Shown here: piece after piece, positions 11,501-23,500 of the stretch
How positions within the stretch are numbered: position 1 is the stretch's first letter
How the letters are laid out: the number at the start of each line of letters is the position of its first letter
Assembly: GCA_013400975.1 (NCBI GenBank)
Contig: WBMZ01004781.1
Location: 310,001 to 374,000 of the forward strand
Length of the DNA stretch: 64,000 nucleotides
Direction: 5' to 3'
Source of the DNA: Atrichornis clamosus
Taxonomy: Eukaryota; Chordata; Aves; Passeriformes; Menuridae
Position numbers and translations under genes: made by a program
The notes under the pieces: model-generated
The model's database searches: none
What the model was told of the DNA's origin: nothing
Seen by the model: the letters and a program-made list of their open reading frames with translations, nothing else

Positions 11501-14500
11501 CTCTGTGCCCAGTTTGGGAAGCTGGAAGAGGAGGCTCGGCTCAGTGTTACTACTGGCTTCTAGTGAGGACTAGGTACAACATGGCTTGAAACTGAAATAA
11601 CAGAAAGTGTGCTGAATAATACGGCTGCTCCTCATGGGAGCAGAGGGTTTGGAGTCCTGATCTGAGCCCATCACTGAAATTCTAAAATTCTCAAATGCTC
11701 AAGAGGGAGCACTTTAATTACAAAGCATTAGATCATTTGACAGAGATGATGACAGACATTCTTAGAATTGTCGGTCGTCCTCTCTTCTGCTTCTGTGTAA
11801 CAGTTGCTAGTGAAGCTATGTGATATGCACTTGCCTTACATTCTTATGAGCTTTTAGATAGCTTAATTATTTAAGGTATTTTCCTTCTCGAGGAAGGAGA
11901 GCAGATGAAAAAAATGAGCTGAGATAAAGAATTAGGTCAAGTCTCTTCCCGTAGCAACAAAATGAACAACAGTGACTGACAAAATAAAAGTAAATATTTT
12001 CTCTTGATGGTAACTTTGGTCAATAATTAATTTCTAGTCAAATGCCATGTTCTGGAATCCATCTGCAGGGGTGGCTTATCATGGTTAGAAACTGAACTAT
12101 AATTACTCCTAACTGTGCTCTAAGAAAATGTCACTGGTTTTTAGGAAATGCTGAAGCAACAATTTCTATATAAACACAACACACATGTGTGCAGTTTCAT
12201 TCATTAAATAGTCAAGTGAAACGTAAGACAGCTCACCAAGGCAGGCTGGCTTGGAAGACAGGAAGGAACAAGTTCTCCTGTGCTAAGGGATGTCAGACTG
12301 AGTTGATCATAGAGTTCAATTCTGGTGTAGGATTTAACTTACAGAACTTATTGAACGCTTGATAAATCATAGACTTCTTGTGGAGTGTCTGGACCAGTCA
12401 CTTCAGTGTCTGTCACACCTGTGAGACAGGAAGAGTGCTTTTTTGTCTTTCCCTACTCCAGAAGCATGCTTTGAAGAGAAATTCACTACTGTAAGTATTT
12501 CTGCCCTTTCATAACCAAAACTAAACATAAATTGAGTATTCTTATTACTGCTGTTGTTTCTACTGTTTTAAGATTTCTTCTGTTGGTAAACCATGTATGC
12601 ATAGCATCAGTATGTTGTGCAGCAATGGCTCTGTGCCTCTGCTTCTCTCTTTTTTTTTTTTTTCTGTTGTGGTGAGCTAACAGCTCTGGGGAGAAGTATA
12701 GCTGCAAGATACTTTAAAGGAACTTGAGCTGCCACTGCCCAGGATGAGCTGGAATTAAGAATTTTGGTTGATATGGTTAGGGTCTTTTGCATGGATTGCT
12801 CAGTGTTTGAAGGAATTTGGCTTCTGGTTTGGGTTTCGGCGTTTGGGTAGAATAGACAAACACACACACACACACATGTATGTTTAATTCTGGAAGTCTT
12901 CCATGCAGATGTCTGAGATTAGATTTGACTGTTATGTCATACAAGAAAAACTTACTTTTCTTGTTTTGCTTTTACACAGGTGTTAAAACTGGGACTGGTC
13001 AATATGAACCGATAAGTTAGTGTCTAACTGTGCAAGTGTCATACCCACAGTGAACTCTTAAGTGGTTTAACTCTGTTTTACTTGCTTTGATTCTGTCTTG
13101 CAGAGCTCCAAAGTGCTTGCAAAGAAGGAGCTCTCCTACATGCCTGTCATTGGCTGGATGTGGTATTTCCTAGAGATAGTCTTCTGCAAACGCAAGTGGG
13201 AGGAAGATCGGAAAACAGTTGTACAGAAATTGCTGAATCTCCGGGATTACCCTGAAAACTTTTGGGTGAGTAACAAGTGGAGTGTGAGGTGCTGTAGTGC
13301 TTGGCAGGAGTAAAGGGCATGGACATTATGTGATGCTTGCTAGGTTGTTCTTGAGACTTTGGATTCATGAACTTCCTTGGGAGTATCAGGAGAGTACTCC
13401 CAAAGAATTGAGTCTCTGTTGAATTTCCCATGTAATGTGTTGTATGTTTTCTTCCCTGTAGTATGGAGCTCTACAGATTTTACTTCAAAAATACATGTAC
13501 TGTGATCCACTCAGTAAATTTTGTGATCCTCTAAATACAGGAGCTGGATAGGGGTAGATGGAGGGGTTCATGGCCATGTAACTGATGCATGTGACAATGT
13601 TGTATTGAAAACCATCTAAGCCCCCTCTCTCCTTAGATTGCAGAGTTCATTCTAGTGTTTTCTCCTTCCCTGTGATTCTGCCATTTGTGTGAAGGTGTTT
13701 GGTCAGACATGTAGAAGTTTGGTCAACAGTAGAAGTTGAAAGTCACCTGGTCAGAGGAGTGACCCATTGGAGCCATGGGCTGTGTTCCAGGGAGAGGGCT
13801 GGTGTCACTTTTCAGTAACAGGAAAGTTACTTTTTGCATCACCATAATTTTTTTAGTATTGACACTGCCTGGCATTTCCTTGTCTGAGAATGAAAAGCCT
13901 TTGAATTTTTTCTCTTCTCAGAAATCATAAAAGTCTCAGTTCTCGTAAGCTAGTGGTGACAAGAGTGTGATTCAGTTAAAGGAATGGTATCTTAAGCAGC
14001 CTCACCAGGGCTTACAGAAACCATTGCTTAGGAAACAATTTCCTCATGAATATATATATATATATATATGGTGCATAATTGTCATTGATTTAAATGAGTG
14101 CTAAACAATCAAAACCAATCTCTGTGCTTTGATAATGTTCAAGTGACTTCCAGGCAGGAGGCTGTCTAGCAAAGGGACGATTCCTGGGTTTTAATTTCAG
14201 TTTGTGTCATAGAGATTTGCCTGTGCTCTGTAACTTTCATGTACACGTTTCTGTGCACGTAGGCAGCTCAACTCTAATCGATGAGCACAAGCCACCACCG
14301 TCCTGTAGATACTGCTGTAGAGGGATTACTGAAAAGGAGCTATACCTGTATAAGGGATATAGTTGTTGATGTACACCTGGGATTATTGCAGTGTGGAGTT
14401 TTAGTTTGCCTTTGTATGATGATGTAATGTCAAAAGGCACCACAATAGCACCTTGGAAAGTAGACAGGCAAAGCATGCTAAGTGTACTAGAGAGATTTTT

Positions 14501-17500
14501 CTCATCTGTTTCTCTATGTCTCATAAATCTGCTTAACATCATGCTTGCAATACATGAGTAAAAGTGCTCTTGTGTGAGCAAGAACTGAAGCTGGCTGCTT
14601 GGCTAGTTTTCTTAAGTATCTCTTGTCTTTTTTGGCTACATTTTTGTGGTGGGTTATGAGGACTTAGCTTGTGTGATTTGGCAGTACTCTCTGATGTGTT
14701 AGTTTGCATTCAGGCTTGGCAGAAAGCAGATGAGCAAGTGGTAAATCTCCAAAGATCTGTGTGCTCTCCTCTGCCTGCCAGTGCCAAGACTGTAATTATT
14801 CATGTCTGAGCACTTCCACTGTATAGTTCATAAGAGCATGAAGCTTTCAGTTGTCCTGCTTCTGCTGCCTTACGTCACTTACCAGCTCTCATTGGCATCA
14901 AAGTTGCTGTCTGCAGTTCTTAGTGATCCTCATGCCATAGGAAAAGCAAGCGTGTTGAGTGAGGAGAAGCAAGCTGGGCATTGAAGCATTTCCTAGAAAT
15001 GTGTTTGATTGAGACACTTAGAAGTTTTAGATGCCATGATACCTGAACACTTCACCGTCACTTAGAGATTTGCAACAGGAGTATGTTTTGAGCGTTGACT
15101 AACATCTCATTAGAGATGGAGTGACTCATTTAGAGAAATCAAGTCATTCTGATGGCAAGTAGCAGAGCAGATCATAGAATCACAGAATTAACTAGGCTGG
15201 AAAAGACCTCTGAGATCATTGAGTCAAACCTATGACCTACCACCTCCTCATCAACTAAATCATGTCACGGAGTGCCACATCCAGTCTGGTTTTAAACACG
15301 TCCAGGGACGGTGACTCCACCACCTCCCTGGGCAGATGATTCCAGTGCCCAGTCACTCTTTCAGTGAAGAATTTTTTTTCTGGTGTCTAATCTAAACTTC
15401 TCCTGGTGCAGCTTAAGACTGTGTCCTCTGGTTCTGTCAGTGGTTGCCTGGGAGAAGAGACCAATCCCCACCTGGCTACAACCACCTTTCAGGCAGTTGT
15501 AGAGAGTTGAGAAGGTCTCCTCTGAGTCTCCTTTTTTCCAGGCTAAACAAGCCCAACTCCCTTAGCCGTTCTTCATAGGGCTTGTGTTCCCTTCACCAGC
15601 CTGGTTGCCCTCCTCTGGAAGCATTCGAGCATCTCAACGTCCTTCTTAAACTGAGGGGCCAGAACTGGACACAGCACTCAAGGTGCAGCCTCACCAGTGC
15701 CAAGGACAGGGGAAGAATGACTGCCCTGGTCCTGCTGGTCACACTATTGCTGATACAGGCCAGGATGCCACTGGCCTTCGTGCCCACGTGGGCACACTGC
15801 TGGCTCATGTTCAGTTGGCTGTCAGCCATAACTCCCAGGTCCTTTTCTGCCTGGCCACTGTGCAGCCACTCTGTCCCCAGCCTGTAGCGCTGCAGAGGGT
15901 TGTTATGGCCAAAGTGCAGGACTTGGCACTTGGACTTGTTAAACTTCATGTCTTTGGATATGTTAAAGCCTAAAGGCTAAAGTTCAAACCGGAGGATGGC
16001 AAGGTGGATGAATTTTTGGATTTGACTTCGGGGGTGGGGGGGGTTTGGTTTGGGGGGGCGGTTTGGTTGATTGGGATTTTTACTTCAGTCAAATAAATTA
16101 CCTAAATGTGTATGTGACTACACCTGTCCCTGCTAGCAGTGTTAATGTGGGCTGTGCTGGTGGGAATTAGAGGGACCTCTGCTCAGTCAGTAGAAGACCT
16201 GAGCTTCTGTCTAACTGTAGCTCTCTCTCGGTTTTAGTTCCTGATTCACTGCGAGGGCACGAGGTTCACAGAACAGAAGCACCAGATTAGCATGCAGGTA
16301 GCCGAAGCCAAAGGTCTGCCCAAGCTCAAGTATCACCTCCTGCCACGAACAAAAGGATTTGCTGTCACTGTGCAGTGTTTGAGAAATGTAGGTAAGGAAA
16401 GTCACAGGGGACAATGCTCAATGGTTGTTTCAGCTAGCTGCTATAGTTTGCCATGCTTTTCTTTTCCCTGTAGCATGTGTCCTAGCAGAAAAGCCCTGGG
16501 ATCCTTTCAGAGCTTTTTTCCACTAGCCTATGGTTTTACTAGCAAAGTCATGGATCAACTTGGGGTTGGTTTTGGTTGGTTTTTCTTTTTTCAGGGGGTA
16601 GAATGATAGCAGGTTTGGGGTTTTTTTTATTATTGTTTTGCTATCTGTACTCTCAATTGGGGAATCTCAAGTTGCATATTTTGTACCTATCACCAAGGGA
16701 TAGTATTTCTTAGTATTTACTAAGGAATTCTATTCTAAATGAAGCAAATGCATCAGTACAGAATTTGAGGCAGTGTGTCTTAAAATATTTTCTTGTGGTA
16801 AAAATCTGCCTCAAATAACATAATTTTAAAATCAGAAAATATTCTGCTTTAAATTTCTGTATAGTTTGCTCTATAGAGTTTCTTTGAGGAGCTGTGGAAG
16901 GGGAGTAGACTGAAGATATATGTAAGCAAAATTTATAAACAAATTAATTCTACATTACAGAACATGAGTAAGTTTTTCTTCATTAATACTGTTCTGAGCT
17001 CCCCGTTCATTTCTGCTTACTTGCATTTGCCAACTTTAAAGTGACATCAGTAAGACTATTGCACATGCTGCCTTTTAAGTGATATTCTTTGAATGTATAT
17101 CAACTTCTGCTGTGTACTTCACAGACAAAGGAAAGACAGTGCTAGGTAGCCATAGTGTTACAGTGTCTTTGGGGTCTGGTAGATTGGTGTGTTAGAAGGC
17201 TGATACATAAGAAAAACAAAAGTGATTTCTGGTTTAGAAGCAAATGTTCTAGCTTGACTGAAGTTAATGTCAAAACTTCTTTTGTCTTTGAAGACATGTG
17301 TTCATGTGGCATATCTGGGATAGCTGCTGTAAGAAAAGCTTTGCAGTCAGCTTTCTTGCTATCTCTCATATTTCTTCTACATATCCTCTTGCAAGCCAGG
17401 TAGATCATATCACTGTTGTAGCTTCCCACCTTTCCACCCCTAAAATGGATAGCATAGCTTAGACCTCTTCTGATACATGAAGAAGAGGTAAGTTACGTGA

Positions 17501-20500
17501 AGCATCCAGCAACCCCCTTAAGAGCACAGTTTAACCTTGCTTTTTGAATAAGGGTGTCTGTTCTGCTGAGGGCAGGGGGGTGGTAGACTTGAGGCACTGG
17601 AGAAGGGATGAGTCAAAACTCTGTGACCTCTAATGCCCTGAGCTGGGAATCAGGGACAGGTTATTTTGGTGGTGATTTTGTTCTTTTCACTGCTCTGTGT
17701 AATGCAAGCAAAATATGGCATGATTATGGACAAGTAGATGATTTGTGGGAAAATGTTTCAAAAGGAACAATTTTAGAGAACCCAAGTGACATGTATAAAA
17801 AGTTTTGAACATTCATGTGATACACTACCATAACACTTATTAGTACCCTAGTTATTTGAAATACTTTCAAAAAAAGAAGGCTGAGGTTGCTAGATTACTT
17901 GGTTTTTTAGGAGAGTATATATCACTACCCAGTCCAGAAGCTGTAACTTGCTAGGTGGAGCAGTGTAAGGCCAGTGAGAATGTAGTATTTCCATGTGAGG
18001 GTTCAAGGAGAAGCAGAGTCATAACTTCTCATATACAGTTTCCACAAAAACCGTCAAGCTTAAAAACCCAACCAGCAAACCTCTGAGGGTTTGATGATTC
18101 CAGATTGCTATTGCAGGTTCTTCTGGATTTGTTACCTTACTTGCCTTGTGACTTTTTGCCATGAGAGGGAGATAGAAGGGTTACTGCCTGGGTTACCCTC
18201 TTCCTCTCCTGTAGAGCATGGCATACATGTGAAGAGCATCTGAAAAGCCTTTGTATTTTTTAGAACTCCTTGTAACATTGTTATGTGCAGATAACAAGGA
18301 AGTCCAAGCATGTTTTCTGAATAGGGAATGTGATGGGAGTCTCTTTTGACAGTCTGTGATCTAGAAATGTAAGTTCTATCTAGAAATTAAGTCATATCCC
18401 TGTGCATCTCTAAAAGCGAGAGACTGGTGCTGAGCTGCCTGAGCCCATTGCGGGCCCTGCCATTTAGGCTAATGCACTCTGAGCTCTCCCACGAGGGTGG
18501 TGGGCCTGGCTCGAGGCCTTGCTAAGGGACGTAGCTGCAGCACGACGTAGCAGTGAACTCAAGTCACATGTCTGGGACCTGTTCAGAGCTGCATGTGACA
18601 GAGCTCCTGTCCATTTTTTTACCTCCTGTCTGACGAGGGTATGATGCAACTTGTCTGAGGCTGTAGCACTATAGGATGGATAGATGCAGGTTTCTCTGGC
18701 TGTAGGCGTAATTCACACATGGTAGCAGTAATCACAGGTTGGTCCTCTTCAAAACTTTATATCAACTCTTGATGCTAAGTGCTGCTGTCACTCTGGAAGG
18801 AGTTCTGAAGTAGTTCTGCAGTAGCTGGAAATAGACATTGGTGGCATCAGTCTGGCAAGCCCATCTGTTTTGAAAAACTTAGTTTCAGAAGTTTAATTCT
18901 ATGTGCATACACACGAAGCTGCCTCCATACCAGTGATGCCATATTTGTCAGCATAAGCAGGATATATTTGGATAAAAATACCTTTCATACAAAGTAACCA
19001 GTAAAGAACCTTCTCTCCTAACTTACTTCTTTCATAAGTGATAATGGGATTCTTTTTTCCTCTGAGACTTACTTTCACAAATTCAGATCTATGCACATGA
19101 TTTGATTCTTAAAGAAGTGCTTTTAATATTTTCTGAATTTGTTCTGATATTTTTGTCAGTGACCATCCCTACCAGAATGGTATTACAGACACAGTCAGCA
19201 GGAACTTAGTTTCTAGAAGCTGTTCACTGTCTTAATAAATTGCTGTTTGCTACCTGTACTGTTCATGGAAGCAAATGGAAATACAGATCTGTTTCTAAAA
19301 CACTCATCCATTACTTACAGTAAAAATAAATGTAATAAATACTGCAAAAGATATATTTAACAGTTAATTTTATTGTCTGGCTGTATATCAGGCAGTTCCT
19401 TTGAGCTGTTTTTTTTTTTAGTTATGACGTGTATTTAAAAATGTGCTTTGTGATGGATTGTAGATAAGCCCAAGTTGTGCTGTGTACCTTTTCCTTCAGT
19501 TGTGCATGCTGGGAGCTACTGTCCTAGAGGGAATGCATGAGAGTAAATTCCAAGGTGATATTCTCATGGAGTTCAGTCTGATAGTGTTTGGGGATATTAC
19601 AATGACTGTTTTTTTCCCATGAGCTGCACTTTAGTCCTGGATTATATTTTTTTTCAAGTGTGCTTCTAGTCATCGTTCAGAGCAATTTACCAAATTTGAG
19701 AGGATGAGTGATTTTTCTCCAAACTGAACAGATTAATGAAATGTTAAATCAAAGGATTGTGTCAAGGTGGTATCATATCAGCAGTACAGTGAATTTCATG
19801 GTACCTTCCCCTCCCTTTTCCAGTCTTCATTTCAGTCCATGTCATGCTAGGCTGAAGTGCATTTAGCCATACTCATTGCCTATAGGGTGACTTGTCCGAT
19901 GATCATCCTGACATAATCCACCATGTCCACAAAACAATGTGTGAAATTCAAGAGGACGGTCAAAGTAAGTAAAATCCTCTCTAGATATGTAATCTGAAGA
20001 TTTTTTAGGTTGAAGTTAAGAAATTAAATCTTAAATTTTGAAGTACTTAGCTCTGTCAGAATGCTGAACACTGAACCAAAAGTTAAAGATATGGAAAAAG
20101 CTGGGCAGAGATTAGAAAATAAAACAAAAAAGAACCTAATTTTTTTTTTTACAGAAAATAGCAATTCAGCTGGAAAATTTTGGTTTTAATTATGATCTAT
20201 TCTGAGTCTTTTAAAGGCTTTCAAATATTTATGTTTGGTTTTTAATGAAAAAGAGGTTTTAAGATATATCTTCTATTAAAAAGTATTTCACAATTGAAGC
20301 AAAAGTTCTGAAATGCTCCTTTATTAGCCTGAGAGTGAGACAGTTGCAATGTTTTCAAGATACTGTAGAGTTATTTTTTTAATTGTTTTAGAATGTGAAA
20401 TTTCTTGTCTCTTCAGCTTTTGGATGAGAAAGTCATGGGATGTCCAGTTCTAATTAGGCAATTACAAAATCCATGTTTAATAATCACCAGTTCCAGTGTG

Positions 20501-23500
20501 TCACACAGCATGCTAGTGTTGCTTTGACTGTGAAAGCTTACTGGCAAATTTTAATTTCATGCAGTCTTTTTCTTTGACACTTTTATTGCTGTTCTTTTCC
20601 TGCACTCTCAGAATGAAAAAGCTGAAATCTTTAGTTACCCTCAGTTGTATCTGGATAACAGAGGTCTGTTTACTTCTGTGTATTGCTGTCATTGTCCTGG
20701 GTTTTATGCTGCTTTGCACCAAAGATTTTAGTGTGTTATTAAAAGGGACTGGACTGGATACCAGACTGCAGACCAGTTGGAAACTGGAATAGCTTTTTTT
20801 TTTTCCCCCTGGAGGAAAGGAAAACTGTCTGTAAGGCTGCCAGCACATAAAGGTGTTCCTGTCCATCTCCACAGAAGTTTCTTTCAGAACAGAACTACCT
20901 TCCAATGTGTATCAACAAAATCCCAATTCAATTGTAGATGCCTTGTAAGAGATGAAAGAACATGTGTTGTGTATATCATACTTTGCTTTATTGCATCCCT
21001 ATTGTTGTTAGAATAATCTCACGCTATTAAAGAATAAATGAAGAAGCTTACTGTGTACAAACCAAACTGAGCTCTTGTTTTCCTTCAATTACATTGGATT
21101 TGTGAATTAGAGTAGATTAGTAAAATCCTTCTACACTAAGAAGCTTAAAAATAGAGACAGATAATTTATTTTTTAAAAAGTAATTTTCTACTTGTATTCT
21201 ACAGGGAGAGTAGTGTGCTTGAAGTAGATTTTGGCTTGTGTTGTAGTTTTGAGTTTGGACTAAGAACTCAACTGTAGTAGGAAAACAATGGAGTTGCTAG
21301 TGAAGGACTGAGTCTTTTTGCAGTGACAGGGGTTTGGCCTTTGTTTTCAAGCTTTCCTTTCAGCACTGAAACCAGGCAGTTCTGTTTTGCACTGTAAATT
21401 CTGTTTTGCAGTAACAAATGATGGGTGAGTTTCTGGGAGCTGAATGCTGTGACCAAACCATATTTACCTCTCGTGGATAGGTATCAAAATCAAGAGCAAA
21501 CCTGTCCTGTAATGAAAGTCTTTCTTAGGTGGGTCAAGAGCTCTCACTATAAAGGTTCATCGTGTGCATTTTTATTCATGATTGCAAAACTCTAGAGCAG
21601 AAAACCTAAAATACAACAAGCTACACATGAAGTGCTTGTTACTCACTTTTGTGATAAAAAAAGGTTTTATTCTGTCATTGGTCTTGGAATTCATACTATG
21701 ATGCATAACTGATTTCAATGTCAGGAAAATGAACTGTTCTCTGGAAATTTTGTGATATTAGGAAAATAGTGCATCTAAGGATGTGTTGAAACAAACTTTT
21801 TTGAAATACTTCATGTGGTTTTAAACAGTGAATGCTTTTTCTGTAGAAACTACTTGTTACTACTCACTTAGTTTATCTGCAGTCAGCCTTTGCAAATGCT
21901 TTTACTGTTCCCACTCAGTCCTGAGCTGCACAAACAGCTTTCTCAATGCTGAAAGCTTGGCTGCAGTTTTGTTCAGCAGAACTTCTACATTATATTCCTC
22001 ACATCTGCATGAATTTTGGACCCCAGCGATTTATAGCTGCATTAAACTCTCCTGCTGTGGGATGTCTCTAACACACACACACTTTACCTGTTCTTAGTCA
22101 AAGGGTATATATTGTTCGTTGTTTATAAAATGTGTCTGCCTGGTTGTTTCCTCAGATTTAGGGGAGTAGTTGTATCTTTCACAACGAATGGAAAAAGAAG
22201 CCATTTGATGCCTCGGGATGTCCTAGGTATATTCTGATAGAAACTGTGCAGCAGTGTTCCATATGCCCATCATTCTGCACCTGATGGGGAAGGAGGCAAG
22301 GGTGGAGAGCAAACCTTTCTGTTCTGCTGGTGTAGATCCTGAAAGGGTCACTGATTATTTAGCTTTTTAAAACCTGCATGTTGAATATTCCATTGTCATT
22401 TTTACCTTGGTGACAGCTCAAACTATCACTGATGACTTATTTAAATATTCTCCTTGTCTGAGAGAGAATTATTTATTTCCATTGTATTACTACATGAAAC
22501 ACATAACCTATTTCTCTTCTTGTAGTTTCTGCAGTCTATGATTCTACCCTTAATTTTAGAAATAATGAAAATCCAACATTGCTGGGAGTTCTAAATGGAA
22601 AGAAATATCATGCAGATTTATATGTAAGGCAAGTAATCCATATTTTAATTCCTTTTTAGCATACAGGAGTGTGTACTTGAAATCACAATTGGTCAAATAA
22701 GGGAATGTTTTCAAGTGGGTAATGGAAAGCAGATCTCTACCAATCTGGCTTCACAGAACCTCAGATAGAAAATTGAATGGGATGGGAAGTGTTTCTGGTA
22801 AAGTTCTGTGACTGTAAATATGTGGGGAATCCATAAATGTCTACAGAACTTTTTGTTTGTTACTTTTTTATTCTCTTGTGTGTCTGTTAGCTCAGCAGCA
22901 GCAGTGGGGCCTCTTTTCACTCACTTGGCCAGAATACCAAACACTAAGTGTTCAGGTGGAATTGCTTTATACCTGTCTCTGGCACAGGAGTTCCGGAGAC
23001 AGTTCCAGGTCCTCTGGTGGAGGTCAGTCTCAGGACAGTTCCCATCTGGTGATGTAGCTGGTGATGTATTTGACTGCTGCACCCTCCCTAACAAGAAGGG
23101 GGTTATTTAATGAAAAATCCGTTACCTGGATTCCTTTTCATTAATGTTTCTGTAAGTTGCAAATACCCCAATGGCTTCCCATAATCTTAATGGGAAAGGG
23201 CCAATTCCCAAGTGAGGTTCTACCAGCAGCACCTGTGCTACAGGCACTCAGGGCATGTGATGATGCAGGGTTGGAGCATAGGAGCCTAGAAGTGACCAGG
23301 AGTTCATCATAAGCCCTTCAGAGCTATAGTGGGCTGGTCCTCTTGGTTTATCTTGGATACCAGTGAGAAGTGGAATTGGGTGACCTTTTCATTTTACCTC
23401 TCCTTTTCTGCCTGTTTAAAAAAGTATTTTTTTCAGAACTGTTTTTGCCGAAGGGTAAAAAGAAACTTTCTCTTGATTCCTGTTCCCAGTTGGTAGTTCA

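Larger units (their letters stand above)
2515..13103 (+). other. AGPAT4: AGPAT4 intron with solo LTR and two CR1 copies
   Basis: This 10.6 kb intron (gtgagt...cttgcag) contains a CAAA-rich low-complexity tract (4106-4198), a solo LTR (5134-5652), a CR1 in sense orientation (6940-8722), a CR1 in antisense orientation (9703-10440) and a CA microsatellite (12861-12876). The remainder shows nothing recognisable. Confidence 0.85.
13266..16237 (+). other. AGPAT4: AGPAT4 intron with antisense CR1
   Basis: This intron contains a (TA)n run at 14050-14069, an antisense CR1 at 15173-15950 and a G-rich tract at 16030-16061 just upstream of the next exon. Nothing else is recognised. Confidence 0.85.

Noticed and set aside
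12370..12450. MIR-like match (ctggaccagtcacttcagtg, then cctgtgagacaggaag)
   Set aside because: Resembles the MIR core and tail only loosely and over too short a stretch to call without an alignment.
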